Below, in pieces: positions 19,750 to 29,367 of a stretch of 64,000 bases of DNA. How positions within the stretch are numbered: the first letter of the stretch is position 1; every line of letters starts with the position of its first letter. The notes beneath the pieces are model-generated. The model was not told the origin of the DNA. It did not search any database and saw only the letters and a program-made list of their open reading frames with translations. Location: NCBI GenBank assembly GCA_963695105.1, contig CAVOGC010000055.1, forward strand, positions 62,001-126,000, given 5' to 3'. The translations under genes were made by a program, and so were the position numbers. The DNA comes from Competibacter sp963695105. Lineage in GTDB: Bacteria > Pseudomonadota > Gammaproteobacteria > Competibacterales > Competibacteraceae.

Positions 19750-20565
19750 TCAGGGCATCGGCGGCGCCACCAGCGCCGGATCGAGCCGCGCCTCGCGCCA
19801 GTTCATCCGCCAGTCCAGATGCGGGCCGGTCACCCGGCCGCTCTTGCCCACGGTAGCGACCACATCGCCCTTGCGCACCGCTTGCCCGACCCGGACATCG
19901 ATCCGGTCCAGATGCATCAGCGTGGAACTCAGCCGGTAGCCATGATCGATGATCAGGGTGGCGCCGCTGTAGTACAAATCCGGTTCGGCCAGAGTGACGA
20001 TCCCGTCGGCCGGGGCGCGTACCGGCGTGCCGACCGGCCTGGCGACATCGACGCCGTAATGCGGCTGACGAGGTTCGCCGTTGAGAATACGCTGGCTGCC
20101 GTACACCCCGCTGATGCGGCCGGTGACCGGCCAGACGAAGCCGCTCAGGAAATACGCGCGTGGAATCTCCTCCCGACGGGCCACGGTCACTCGGGCGTTT
20201 TCCCGGCGGATGCGTTCCAGCACGGAGGACGGCGGGGTCACCTTGCTCGGCGGCAAGCCGTCGAGCCGCTGGATGTTGTACTGGCGCGACAAGATCGTCA
20301 GTTGCCGCTCGTCCCGGCGCCCGTCCGGGAACACGGCGCGCAAGCGCGCCACCGGCGGCGCATCGCGATGAAACCCAAACACAAACGCCCCTTCCGGGGT
20401 CACCGGCACCGCTTGCCCGTCCAGTTCCAGCCGGGTGCCCGGCGGAGCCTGACCGACGATCAAACCGCCCTGGGTCAATTGCCCCTGCCAGCGCAGTTCT
20501 CCAGCGCCGACCGCCCACAGCGGCCACAGCAATAAAATAAAACCCCATCCGAACCCACGCATCAA
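19750..20565 (-). CDS. Secreted M23-family metallopeptidase
   Basis: 271 residues with an N-terminal signal peptide ending near GAG. The C-terminal half is a lysostaphin-like M23 domain: GVYGSQRILNG, the zinc ligands HYGVDVA, the ATGPHL-type loop VTGPHLDWRMNW, and GKSGRVTGP. It probably cleaves peptidoglycan peptides in the periplasm. The second metal motif reads HLD rather than HLH, a variant I recall from this subfamily. It is divergent from gor, with promoters between. Two adjacent in-frame ATGs (20565, 20562) are possible. Confidence 0.85.
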   Translation of the reverse strand: MMRGFGWGFILLLWPLWAVGAGELRWQGQLTQGGLIVGQAPPGTRLELDGQAVPVTPEGAFVFGFHRDAPPVARLRAVFPDGRRDERQLTILSRQYNIQRLDGLPPSKVTPPSSVLERIRRENARVTVARREEIPRAYFLSGFVWPVTGRISGVYGSQRILNGEPRQPHYGVDVARPVGTPVRAPADGIVTLAEPDLYYSGATLIIDHGYRLSSTLMHLDRIDVRVGQAVRKGDVVATVGKSGRVTGPHLDWRMNWREARLDPALVAPPMP

Positions 20566-20715
20566 TCACCTCCAATCCCGTTCGTCCCGCCCGGCAGATC
20601 CGCCGGGCACACGCTATAGTAACGACTATTGCGCGCGGGATGCCGCTGCCGGCCGCTTCTCCCGACGCCCAAATTTTCGCTAGCATCATCATTACGCTCA
20701 TCATTTGGAGGATGC

Positions 20716-22065
20716 ATGACCCAGCATTACGACCTGATCGTCATCGGCGGCGGCAGCGGCGGCCTGTCGGTGGCGGAACGGGCGGCCCGCCACGGCGCTC
20801 GCTGCGCCCTGATCGAAGCCGACCGGCTCGGCGGCACCTGCGTCAATGTCGGCTGCGTACCCAAGAAAATCATGTGGTACGCCGCCCATCTGGCCCATGC
20901 GCTCGACGATGCGCCCGGCTACGGCTTCCGGCTGGATTATTTCGACTTCGATTGGCGGGCGCTCAAGACCGGCCGCGACACTTTCGTGCGCAACATCAAC
21001 GAATGGTATCTGGGCTATCTGGCCGAGGCGGGGGTCGAGCTGATTCGGGGGTTCGGCCGTTTCGCCGACGCCCGTACCCTGACGGTGGGTGGCGAACGCT
21101 ACAGCGCCGACCATCTGATCATCGCCACCGGCGGCCGGCCGCGGGTTCCCCAAGTGCCGGGTGCTCAGTTCGGCATCACCTCCGACGGCTTTTTCGAACT
21201 GAACGCCTGCCCGCGACGGGTGGCCATCGCCGGCGGCGGTTACATCGCGGTGGAGCTGGCCGGGATGCTGCACGCGCTGGGCGCCGAAGTGACGCTGCTG
21301 GTGCGCAAGGACCAGGTACTACGGCCGTTCGACGCCATGCTGCGCGAGCAACTGATGGAGCGGCTGCGCGAGGACGGCATCAACGTGCTGACGCGCACCC
21401 AGGTCAGCGCGGTGGCGCGACTGGCCAAGGGCGCGCTCAGCCTGCATTGCGCCGGGCGGGAAAATACCCTGGAAGTGGATGCGATGTTGTGGGCCATCGG
21501 CCGCGATCCCAATACCGATACGCTCGATCTGGCGGCGGCGGGAGTAACGACGAACCCGGACGGCGCCATCCCGACCGATCCCTACCAGAACACCAACATC
21601 GCCGGCATTTACGCCATCGGCGACGTGACCGAACACTTCCACCTGACTCCGGTGGCGATCGCCGCCGGCCGCCGACTGGCCGACCGGCTGTTTGGCCAGC
21701 AGCCGGAGCGGCGCCTGCCTTACGAAAACATTCCCAGCGTGGTGTTCAGCCATCCGCCGATCGGCACGGTCGGGCTGACCGAGGAGGAGGCGCGGCGGGA
21801 ACACGGCGCGGCGGTGCGGGTCTACCAGACCAGCTTCCGGCCGATGTACCACGCCTTTACCCACCGCCAACCGCCGACCGTCATGAAGCTGGTGTGCGTC
21901 GGCCCAGAGGAAAAGATCGTGGGTTGCCACCTCATCGGCGAAAGCGCCGACGAAATGCTGCAAGGCTTCGCGGTCGCCATTCGCATGGGCGCGACCAAGC
22001 GCGATTTCGACGACACCGTGGCCATCCATCCGACCAGCGCCGAAGAACTGGTCACGATGCGCTGA
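20716..22065 (+). CDS. gor: Glutathione-disulfide reductase
   Basis: 449 residues. It has the FAD motif GGGSGG near residue 10, the redox-active CVNVGC disulfide (C42/C47), an NADP-binding GGGYIAVELAG, the second FAD motif YAIGDV, and the C-terminal HPTSAEE active-site His. The enzyme reduces oxidised glutathione with NADPH in the cytoplasm. A perfect GGAGG five bases before the ATG fixes the start. It lies just upstream of the gamma carbonic anhydrase gene on the same strand. Confidence 0.9.
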   Translation: MTQHYDLIVIGGGSGGLSVAERAARHGARCALIEADRLGGTCVNVGCVPKKIMWYAAHLAHALDDAPGYGFRLDYFDFDWRALKTGRDTFVRNINEWYLGYLAEAGVELIRGFGRFADARTLTVGGERYSADHLIIATGGRPRVPQVPGAQFGITSDGFFELNACPRRVAIAGGGYIAVELAGMLHALGAEVTLLVRKDQVLRPFDAMLREQLMERLREDGINVLTRTQVSAVARLAKGALSLHCAGRENTLEVDAMLWAIGRDPNTDTLDLAAAGVTTNPDGAIPTDPYQNTNIAGIYAIGDVTEHFHLTPVAIAAGRRLADRLFGQQPERRLPYENIPSVVFSHPPIGTVGLTEEEARREHGAAVRVYQTSFRPMYHAFTHRQPPTVMKLVCVGPEEKIVGCHLIGESADEMLQGFAVAIRMGATKRDFDDTVAIHPTSAEELVTMR

Positions 22066-22121
22066 AAGTTGAAGGGCAACAAACAATCCAATAATTCGTC
22101 CCTTGCATGAGAACCGTTCCC

Positions 22122-22763
22122 ATGTCAATCCGTCCTTTCGAAGAGCACACCCCGCAAATTCATTCCACCGTCTACGTTGACGACACCGCTCTGGTCATCG
22201 GCGATGTCGAAATCGGCGAGGACAGCTCGGTCTGGCCGATGAGCGTGATCCGCGGCGATATCCAGCGCATCCGCATCGGCGCGCGCACCAGCATTCAAGA
22301 CGGCAGCGTGATCCACGTCACCCACGACAGCCGGTTTTCTCCGGGCGGCCAAGCGACCCTGATCGGCAACGATGTCACGGTCGGCCACAAGGTCATCCTG
22401 CACGCCTGCACCATCGAGGATTACTGCCTGATCGGCATGGGCTCGATCATCATGGACAAGGCGGTGGTGCGGTCGCGGGTCACCATCGGCGCCGGCAGCG
22501 TGGTGCCGCCCGGCAAGGTGCTGGAAAGCGGTTTTCTCTATGTCGGCAGTCCGGTCAAGCAGGTCCGGCCGCTGAACGAACGCGAGGTGGAGTTTCTTGA
22601 ATACTCGGCCCAGAACTACCGGCGGTTGCGGGAGCGACACCTGCGGATGGCCGGCGCGGATATCGCCACCGCCACCGCCAGCGCTCCCGCCCCTAGCCCC
22701 GAACCGCCGAAGCCAGCGCCCAAAGCCCGAAACCGGCGATCAGCACCCCCGAAACGCGGTTGA
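22122..22763 (+). CDS. Gamma-carbonic anhydrase-like hexapeptide protein (YrdA family)
   Basis: 213 residues. The first ~175 form the left-handed beta-helix hexapeptide repeats of the YrdA/PaaY/gamma-CA family, with RGDIQRIRIG and a metal-site HVTHD and GHKVILHACT. The remaining ~35 residues are a Pro/Ala/Lys tail that overlaps the convergent LysE-type gene by 71 bases, suggesting an older stop was lost. Enzyme activity cannot be assumed. The start was placed at 22122; an in-frame ATG five codons earlier is possible. Confidence 0.85.
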   Translation: MSIRPFEEHTPQIHSTVYVDDTALVIGDVEIGEDSSVWPMSVIRGDIQRIRIGARTSIQDGSVIHVTHDSRFSPGGQATLIGNDVTVGHKVILHACTIEDYCLIGMGSIIMDKAVVRSRVTIGAGSVVPPGKVLESGFLYVGSPVKQVRPLNEREVEFLEYSAQNYRRLRERHLRMAGADIATATASAPAPSPEPPKPAPKARNRRSAPPKRG

Positions 22764-23313
22764 TTCCGCCCAGCGCGGCCGGGGTCAGTCGCCCGCGCAG
22801 CAGCCCGACACCCCCGGCCAACAGCAGCCACCACAGCAGCGAGCCGGCGAATACCCCCAGCACCAGCACCCCGGCCGCCGCGAAATCCCGTCCTTCGGCG
22901 GCCAGGCCCAGCCCGGCGAAGATTGCCAGAAACGCCAACACGGTGACCGGGTTGGCCAGCGTCAGCCCCAGGGTGGACAGATAATCGCCCAACAGTCCGG
23001 CGCGACTGGGGCGAACGCGCGCCTGTTCGCCGGCCGGCGGAGCCCGCCAGGTCCGCCAGCCCAGGTAAAGCAGGAACAGGCCGCCGACCGCTTGCAGCTC
23101 CACTTGCCAGGCCAACAGCAGATGCGCCAGCGACGCCAGCCCGAAGCCGGCGATGCCGCCGTAAACGGCATCGGCGCTGGCCGCGCCCAAGCCGGAAAGC
23201 ACACCGGACCATCGGCCGCGCGCCAGCGTGCGCTGCACGCACAACAGCCCGATCGGTCCCACCGGCGCGGCGATCGCGAAGCCGATCAGCATTCCCTTGA
23301 ACCAGAGCAACAT
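22693..23313 (-). CDS. LysE/RhtB-family exporter
   Basis: 206 residues with about six hydrophobic helices. The N-terminus has GFAIAAPVGPIGLLCVQRTL, the conserved first helix of LysE-type amino-acid and metabolite exporters. The ATG at 23313 has GGAGAG eight bases upstream; an in-frame GTG overlaps that site and is less likely. It is convergent with the YrdA-like gene (ends overlap) and divergent from lemA. Substrate unknown. Confidence 0.85.
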   Translation of the reverse strand: MLLWFKGMLIGFAIAAPVGPIGLLCVQRTLARGRWSGVLSGLGAASADAVYGGIAGFGLASLAHLLLAWQVELQAVGGLFLLYLGWRTWRAPPAGEQARVRPSRAGLLGDYLSTLGLTLANPVTVLAFLAIFAGLGLAAEGRDFAAAGVLVLGVFAGSLLWWLLLAGGVGLLRGRLTPAALGGINRVSGVLIAGFGLWALASAVRG

Positions 23314-23430
23314 GGTCTGTCTCTCCACCGGCCCAAATGCCTGTTTTTCTGCATCGTCATTCGGACTGACATATAATTCTAGTGACTATTTAACTGAGTT
23401 ACTCTCCACTATCCGCACGATATCGCCATC

Positions 23431-24003
23431 ATGAACTTGTTCAGCATTGTCTTCATTGTCGCCCTGGCGCTGCTTATCCTGTACGGCATCGTCATCTACA
23501 ACCGCCTGGTCAACCTCAAACACAACGCCGGCATGTCCTGGTCCAACATCGACGTGCTGCTCAAACAGCGCCACGACGAACTCCCCAAGCTGGTCGAAAC
23601 CTGCAAGCAGTACATGCGCTACGAGCGGGATACCCTGGAAGCGGTGATGCGCGCCCGCCAGGGGGTGGCCGATGCCCGGCAACGCGGCGATGTGCCGGCG
23701 CTGGGCGCGGCCGAAAGCCAGTTGCGGCTCGGCCTGGGTCAGTTGTTCGCGGTGGCCGAAGCCTATCCCGAACTGCGCGCCAACGACAACTTCCGCCATC
23801 TGGAAAACCGCATCACCGGCCTGGAAAACGCCATCGCCGACCGCCGGGAGTTCTACAACGACAGCGTCAACCTGAACAACGTCCGCATCGAACAGTTCCC
23901 GGATGTGCTGGTCGCCCGCTTCTTCAACTTTGGGCCGTTCCGGCTGCTGGAATTCTCCGAACCGGAAAAGCAGGATGTCGATCTCGCCGGTCTGTTTCGC
24001 TGA
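23431..24003 (+). CDS. lemA: LemA family protein
   Basis: 190 residues. An N-terminal membrane helix (about 3-22) precedes the typical YNRLVNLKHN start of the LemA four-helix domain; NVRIEQFPDVLVARFFNF near the end is characteristic. Function is poorly defined; LemA proteins are membrane-anchored and often sit next to peptidase or GIDE-domain genes, as here. The next gene starts 18 bases downstream, so they form an operon. Confidence 0.92.
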   Translation: MNLFSIVFIVALALLILYGIVIYNRLVNLKHNAGMSWSNIDVLLKQRHDELPKLVETCKQYMRYERDTLEAVMRARQGVADARQRGDVPALGAAESQLRLGLGQLFAVAEAYPELRANDNFRHLENRITGLENAIADRREFYNDSVNLNNVRIEQFPDVLVARFFNFGPFRLLEFSEPEKQDVDLAGLFR

Positions 24004-24021
24004 GCAACGCGGCACGGCCCG

Positions 24022-24978
24022 ATGTACCGGCCCAGTCTGAAAGCGGCGCTGCTGTTCGCCGCCCTCTGGCTCGGTTTCTTTCTACTGCTGCGACAACCGG
24101 TCACGGCGGCGGGCCTCGGCGAGCGACCGCCGCCGGTTCCGCTGCTGGCGCTGCTGCTGGCCGCCGCAACCGCCAGCCTGTACGGTGCGCTGCATTTCGG
24201 CCGGCGGGCCTGGCGGCTGGCCGATACCCCCATTGCCCGCATTCGTTCGGCCTCCCAGGGCTACGTGGAGCTGTACGGCCGCGCCCGGCTGTTGCCGGGA
24301 CCGCCGATCCTGGCCCCGCTCAGCCACATGCCCTGCGCCTGGTATCGTTACCGGGTGGATGAGCGCACTTCGGGCAACCGCTGGTGGCCGGTGGATTCCG
24401 GCGAGAGCGACGGCCTGTTCCTGCTCGACGACGGCACCGCCCAATGCGTGATCGACCCCGAAGGCGCCGAGTTCATCAAGACTCGGCGCGATGTCTGGTA
24501 CGGCAATCTCGGCGGCGCGCGCACCCACGCCGCCTGGGGCATCGGCGCCCATTACCGCTATACCGAACAGCGCATCCTGCCTGGGGAGGAACTGCACGCC
24601 ATCGGCCTGTTCCGCACCGTCGGTGGCCTGGGCGAGATTCCCGACACGCAAGGCGAAGTAGCGACGCTGCTGGAGCGCTGGAAGCGCGACCCGCAACGCA
24701 TGGCGCTGTTCGACCGCCGCCGCAATGGCCGGATCGACCCTGACGAATGGGAAGCGGCCCGACGCGCGGCCCGGCGGCAAGTCGAACGGGAACAATTACA
24801 GCGGGCGGTCGAACCCGAAACCCATCTACTGGCCGATACCGGGGATTCCGCCCGCCCCTTCATCATCGCCGCCTTCCACGAGGAAGGGCGGCTGATCAAT
24901 TATTTCCGTCTATGGGCCACGGGATGCCTGCTGGCCGCGCTGCTGGCTGGGGGAGCCGCGCTGTGGCTGTGGCCCTGA
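24022..24978 (+). CDS. GIDE-domain membrane protein
   Basis: 318 residues. Hydrophobic helices lie at about 8-25, 38-56 and at the C-terminus (298-317). The central part contains the domain shared with the MULAN/GIDE mitochondrial ligases: CAWYRYRVDE, then a stretch ending FLLDDGTAQCVIDPEGAE. There is no RING finger. Bacterial GIDE proteins frequently pair with lemA, as seen here. No catalytic role is evident; a membrane stress or envelope role is inference. Confidence 0.75.
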   Translation: MYRPSLKAALLFAALWLGFFLLLRQPVTAAGLGERPPPVPLLALLLAAATASLYGALHFGRRAWRLADTPIARIRSASQGYVELYGRARLLPGPPILAPLSHMPCAWYRYRVDERTSGNRWWPVDSGESDGLFLLDDGTAQCVIDPEGAEFIKTRRDVWYGNLGGARTHAAWGIGAHYRYTEQRILPGEELHAIGLFRTVGGLGEIPDTQGEVATLLERWKRDPQRMALFDRRRNGRIDPDEWEAARRAARRQVEREQLQRAVEPETHLLADTGDSARPFIIAAFHEEGRLINYFRLWATGCLLAALLAGGAALWLWP

Positions 24979-25062
24979 GCGCCACTCCGAGCCGCCAAAC
25001 TTGACATTTCCTCTCATCTCCCCACAGTAGCGTTCCTTCCGTTACCGAAGGATTAACCCGCG

Positions 25063-27102
25063 ATGACCAATCCCTTACTCAGCAGCGCCGACCTGCCCTG
25101 CCATGCCGCCATCCGGCCCGAGCACGTCGAGCCCGCCATCGATCGGGTGCTAGCCGACAACCGCGTCGTGCTCGAACGGTTGCTGGCCGCGCAAGACACC
25201 TATACCTGGGACAATTTGATCCAGCCGCTGGAGGAGCTGGAAGATCGTTTGAACAAGGCTTGGTCGCCGGTCAATCATCTGCACTCGGTCCGCGATTCCG
25301 AGGACTTGCGCGCCGCCTACAACGCCTGCCTGCCCAAGCTCAGCGCGTACTACACCGAGCTGGGTCAGCACGAAGGACTGTATCGGGCCTACCGGCAAAT
25401 CGCCGACGGCTCGGAATACGCCCGGCTCGATCCGGCGCAGCGCAAGGTCATCGACAACGCCCTGCGCGACTTCCGGCTGTCCGGCATCGCCCTGCCGGCG
25501 GCATCGCGCGACCGCTACAAGGCGATCATGCAGGAACTGGCGCAACTGGGGGCCAAGTTTTCGGAAAACGTACTCGACGCCACCCAGGGCTGGACTCACC
25601 ACCTCGGCGACGAGGCGCAACTGGCCGGCTTGCCGGAATCGGCCAAGGCCCTGGCCCGGCAGACCGCCCGGCGTCGCGATCTCGACGGCTGGTTGCTGAC
25701 GCTGGAATTGCCGTCCTATCTGCCGGTACTGAATTACGCCGACGATCGGGATCTGCGGCGGACGCTGTACGATGCCTACTGCACCCGCGCCTCCGACCAG
25801 GGGCCGAACGCCGGTCAATGGGACAACGGCGCGGTGATGGAGCGCATCCTGGCGCTGCGGCATGAAGTGGCCCGGTTACTGGGTTTCCACGATTACAGCG
25901 ACTATTCGCTGGCCACCAAAATGGCCGACTCGCCGGACCAGGTACTGGCCTTTCTCGACGACTTGGCTCGCCGCGCCCGACCCCAGGCACAGCGGGAGTT
26001 GGACGAGCTGCGGGCATTCGCCCGCGACCGGTTCGGCATGGACGACCTGCAAGCCTGGGACATCGGTTATTACTCGGAAAAGCTGCGCCAATTCCGCTAT
26101 CAGTTGTCGCAGGAGGAATTGCGACCCTACTTCCCGATCACCCGGGTGCTACCGGGCCTGTTCGCGGTGGCGGAACGGCTGTTCGACATCGCCATCCGCC
26201 CGCTGGACGGGGTCGAGACCTGGCATCCCGACGTTCGCGCCTATGAAATCGTCGATGGCGGCGGCGCCCGGCGCGGCCGGTTCTACCTGGATATGTACAC
26301 CCGCCCGCACAAACGCGGTGGGGCGTGGATGGACGGCTGCCTGCCGCGAAGGATGCTGGGCGGCACGGCACGGCTGCCGGCCGCCTATCTGGTGTGCAAC
26401 TTTACGCCACCGGTGGGCGACGAACCGGCGCTGCTGACTCATAACGAAGTGCAAACCCTGTTTCACGAGTTCGGACACGGGCTGCACCACCTGCTGACCA
26501 TGATCGACTACCTGCCGGTGACCGGCATCCACGGCGTGGAATGGGACGCGGTGGAGCTGCCAAGCCAGTTCCTGGAAAACTGGTGCTGGTCGCGCGAGGC
26601 GCTGAATCTGCTGGCTGGGCACTACCAGACCGGCGAACCGCTGCCGGAAGACCTCTACCAGCGGATGCTGGCGGCCAAGCATTTTCAGGCCGGGATTCTC
26701 ATGATGCGACAACTGGAATTCGGCCTGTTCGATTTCCGGCTGCACCACGACTACGATCCGGCGCGGGGCGGGCAGGTGCTGGAGGTGTTGGACGCAGTGC
26801 GCCGGCAGGTGGCGGTGATCGTGCCGCCGCCCTACAACCGTTTCGCCAATGCTTTCACCCACATTTTCGCCGGCGGTTACGCGGCGGGCTATTACAGCTA
26901 CAAGTGGGCCGAGCTGCTGTCGGCGGACGCCTTCAGCGCCTTCGAGGAGAAGGGAATTTTCGACGCCGCGACCGGCGCGCGTTTTCGGGAGAGCATTCTG
27001 CAGGTGGGCGGTTCGCGGCCGGCGCTGGCCAGCTTCGTCGAATTCCGCGGCCGAGAACCACGCATCGAACCGCTGCTGCGGCTGAGCGGGATCGCGGCGT
27101 GA
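25063..27102 (+). CDS. prlC: Oligopeptidase A (M3 metallopeptidase)
   Basis: 679 residues, normal for OpdA/PrlC. The zinc motif HEFGHGLHHLL has ligands H468 and H472 with E469 catalytic, and a third ligand in GVEWDAVELPSQ downstream. The N-terminus (LPCHAAIRPEHVEPAI) matches OpdA closely. It is a cytoplasmic zinc peptidase degrading peptides, including cleaved signal peptides. No overlap with neighbours. Confidence 0.95.
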   Translation: MTNPLLSSADLPCHAAIRPEHVEPAIDRVLADNRVVLERLLAAQDTYTWDNLIQPLEELEDRLNKAWSPVNHLHSVRDSEDLRAAYNACLPKLSAYYTELGQHEGLYRAYRQIADGSEYARLDPAQRKVIDNALRDFRLSGIALPAASRDRYKAIMQELAQLGAKFSENVLDATQGWTHHLGDEAQLAGLPESAKALARQTARRRDLDGWLLTLELPSYLPVLNYADDRDLRRTLYDAYCTRASDQGPNAGQWDNGAVMERILALRHEVARLLGFHDYSDYSLATKMADSPDQVLAFLDDLARRARPQAQRELDELRAFARDRFGMDDLQAWDIGYYSEKLRQFRYQLSQEELRPYFPITRVLPGLFAVAERLFDIAIRPLDGVETWHPDVRAYEIVDGGGARRGRFYLDMYTRPHKRGGAWMDGCLPRRMLGGTARLPAAYLVCNFTPPVGDEPALLTHNEVQTLFHEFGHGLHHLLTMIDYLPVTGIHGVEWDAVELPSQFLENWCWSREALNLLAGHYQTGEPLPEDLYQRMLAAKHFQAGILMMRQLEFGLFDFRLHHDYDPARGGQVLEVLDAVRRQVAVIVPPPYNRFANAFTHIFAGGYAAGYYSYKWAELLSADAFSAFEEKGIFDAATGARFRESILQVGGSRPALASFVEFRGREPRIEPLLRLSGIAA

Positions 27103-27119
27103 GGGATGATTGACCGAAC

Positions 27120-27147
27120 GGCGGGCGCCGCGACCACGGCGCCCGCC
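27120..27147 (+). terminator. GC-rich hairpin after prlC
   Basis: A perfect 10-bp stem, GGCGGGCGCC with GGCGCCCGCC, starts 17 bases after the prlC stop. No T-run follows, so it would be a weak or Rho-assisted terminator, or an RNA-stabilising hairpin. Confidence 0.45.
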
Positions 27148-27208
27148 CTGTGGCTAACTACTCCATGGTCACCTTGACGCCGCCATCAGGCAGTGGAAGC
27201 GTTACGAC

Positions 27209-27317
27209 GGCACTGGGCTCCGACTATTCCAAGCGGTCAAAAATACACCACATATTGGGTTGCTTTGCAAAGCAACGCGCTATACGTTGTGCCTAAAAAT
27301 GATAGTAGCCCAGTGCC
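27209..27317. repeat. MITE-like inverted-repeat element
   Basis: About 109 bp bounded by a perfect 11-bp inverted repeat: GGCACTGGGCT at 27209-27219 and AGCCCAGTGCC at 27307-27317. The repeat extends imperfectly inward. Near the centre is a perfect 18-bp palindrome, GTTGCTTTGCAAAGCAAC, at 27259-27276. It has no coding capacity. It lies between convergent prlC and the SpoIIE phosphatase gene. I see no clear target duplication. Confidence 0.5.
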
Positions 27318-27324
27318 AAGAGGT

Positions 27325-29367
27325 TTAAAGCGGTTCCGACGGTTTCGCGGCCGGGCGGAAACCGAGCACGGTGATATCGTCGCGCTGCGATCGACCACCC
27401 TGATAGGCGGCAAGCGCCTGCTCCAGCAGGACCCGCCGAGCCGCCAGCGACTGCCCGCCGTCGGCGCACAGGGCTTCCTGGAACCGCCGGTGCCCGAAAC
27501 CGTAGCCTTTCCCACCCCCAGCCTGATCCAACAGGCCGTCGGTGGTCAGATAGAAAACGCGGCCGGCGGTTCGCTCGATCAGATGACAAGCAAACCCCGT
27601 TTCGGAATCTGGATGCCGGCAACCCAGGCTGCGGCTATCGCCGCGAATGACCGTCAGCACGCCGTCGGCGTCCTGAAACACCAGGTCGATGCGCGCGCCG
27701 GCGAACCGGAGTTGCCGCTCCGACCAGGCCCAGTAGCAAACGCCGGCATCCAGGCTGTTCTCAAACCCTTCGCCCATGTCGTCCTGCCGCAAGGTCGCCC
27801 GCAACTGCCGGTTGGTTTCCTGGAGAATCCGAACCGGGTCGTCGGCGCACAGGGCGCTGGTCACATGGTTCAACACCGCGTTGACCGCCATGGTCATGAA
27901 CGCGCCGGGCACGCCGTGGCCGGTGCAGTCCGCCACCACCAGCAGACAGCCCCGCTCGTCCGCCCGGCAGAAATAAAAATCGCCGCCCACCAGATCGCGC
28001 GGTTTCCAAATCACGAAGTACTCGTCCAGCACCCGTTCCAACAGTTCGGGCCGGGGCAGAATGGCCTGCTGGATCAGGAGGGCATAGCGGATGCTGTCGA
28101 GCACCTGCTCATGAGTCTCCGCCAGTTGCTGGTTGGATCGGGCCAGTGCCTGGGTACGCTCTTCCACCAACTGTTCGAGGCGGTCGGTATAGCGCCGCAT
28201 CTTCAGCGTCATCTCGTTGAAGGCACGGGTCAGATCGCCGATCTCGTTGCCGCTATCCACCGCCGCCAGTTGCCCGTAGTCGCCGGCGGCAATGGCCTGG
28301 GTGGAACGGTGCAGCCGGCTCAGCGGCCCGAGCACCAGCCGGTTGAGCAGCACCGTCATGGCGGCGGCCAGCAGCAACAACGAAACCACTTGCAGCAGCG
28401 CCAGCGGTGCGAAGCGCCACAAGCTGTAGACGTGGCCGATGTCCACCAGCGCCACCGCGAACCACTGGATGTCCGGCAGGTAGGCGATCGCGGCCAGATA
28501 CGGCTGGCCCTCGACGGTCAGATCCAGCGCCGCCACCGGCGCCCGTCCGGCGCCAAGCTGCTCCAGGCGCTCGCGCAGCCGGACCTGCTCTCCCGGCGAA
28601 GCCAGCAGCCGGTATAAGGTGCTGTGCTCCGCGCTGTCCTTGGCGACGGTATTGAAATCGATGTAGGACCGGTCGTGGTGGGCCTTGATCGCGCCGGCGC
28701 GGTCCAGTAGCAGGGTGACGACGCCTTCCCGGTCCTCGCCCAGCACCGCCTGGATGAAGGTATCCAGTTCCAGCCCGGTGCCGCCGAGCCCGATCTTGGC
28801 GTCACCCTCCCTGACCACGGTGTTGATCCAGACCTTGGTGACATTCAGCGGCGCGTCGTAATTCACGTTCAGCGCGAAATCGTCCACCTTGGCCATCGTG
28901 GCGAAGTACCAGCGATCACGCGGCAGCGTGGGATCGACGGTAAACCGCAGTTCCCGCCCGCGGTACTCGTCGGCGGCGTTGTTATGGTAGTAATGGCCGG
29001 AATCATTGACGACGAAAAAATAGCCGCGGTCGACGAAATGGCGGCGATAGTTGTCCAGTTCGGCCAAGGCCTGGGCTTGCAGCGCCGGGTCGGCTTCGGC
29101 GCGCGCCCATTGCTTGAGCAGCGGCGAAGCCGCCAGAGTGCGGGACAGGGCTACTTCACGCTGGATCGGCGCCAGGATGCGATCCTTCTGCCGCAGCACG
29201 AACTGGGTGGCGAAATCCTCGCCCAGTTGCCGGATGATGCCGTCCGCGATCACCGCGAACAGCAGCAGCGCCGCCGCGCCGGCCAGCAGATAAAGCCCCA
29301 GCACCAACAGCAAAAACTGGCGCTTGAGGCCGGCGAAACGACGGCGTGGCGGTTTTTGCTCGGACAT
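27325..29367 (-). CDS. Membrane dCache-HAMP-SpoIIE (PP2C) phosphatase, SiaA-like
   Basis: 680 residues. Membrane helix about 16-40, a dCache-type periplasmic sensor (YFFVVNDSGHYYHNNAADEYRG region), a second helix near 335-355, HAMP, a coiled linker, then a SpoIIE/PP2C domain with KPRDLVGGDFYF, VADCTGHGVPGAFMT and RDDITVLGF, which carry the metal-binding aspartates. The layout resembles SiaA, which dephosphorylates an anti-anti-sigma-like partner; no siaB, siaC or siaD homologue is in the window. The partner is therefore unknown. Confidence 0.85.
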   Translation of the reverse strand: MSEQKPPRRRFAGLKRQFLLLVLGLYLLAGAAALLLFAVIADGIIRQLGEDFATQFVLRQKDRILAPIQREVALSRTLAASPLLKQWARAEADPALQAQALAELDNYRRHFVDRGYFFVVNDSGHYYHNNAADEYRGRELRFTVDPTLPRDRWYFATMAKVDDFALNVNYDAPLNVTKVWINTVVREGDAKIGLGGTGLELDTFIQAVLGEDREGVVTLLLDRAGAIKAHHDRSYIDFNTVAKDSAEHSTLYRLLASPGEQVRLRERLEQLGAGRAPVAALDLTVEGQPYLAAIAYLPDIQWFAVALVDIGHVYSLWRFAPLALLQVVSLLLLAAAMTVLLNRLVLGPLSRLHRSTQAIAAGDYGQLAAVDSGNEIGDLTRAFNEMTLKMRRYTDRLEQLVEERTQALARSNQQLAETHEQVLDSIRYALLIQQAILPRPELLERVLDEYFVIWKPRDLVGGDFYFCRADERGCLLVVADCTGHGVPGAFMTMAVNAVLNHVTSALCADDPVRILQETNRQLRATLRQDDMGEGFENSLDAGVCYWAWSERQLRFAGARIDLVFQDADGVLTVIRGDSRSLGCRHPDSETGFACHLIERTAGRVFYLTTDGLLDQAGGGKGYGFGHRRFQEALCADGGQSLAARRVLLEQALAAYQGGRSQRDDITVLGFRPAAKPSEPL

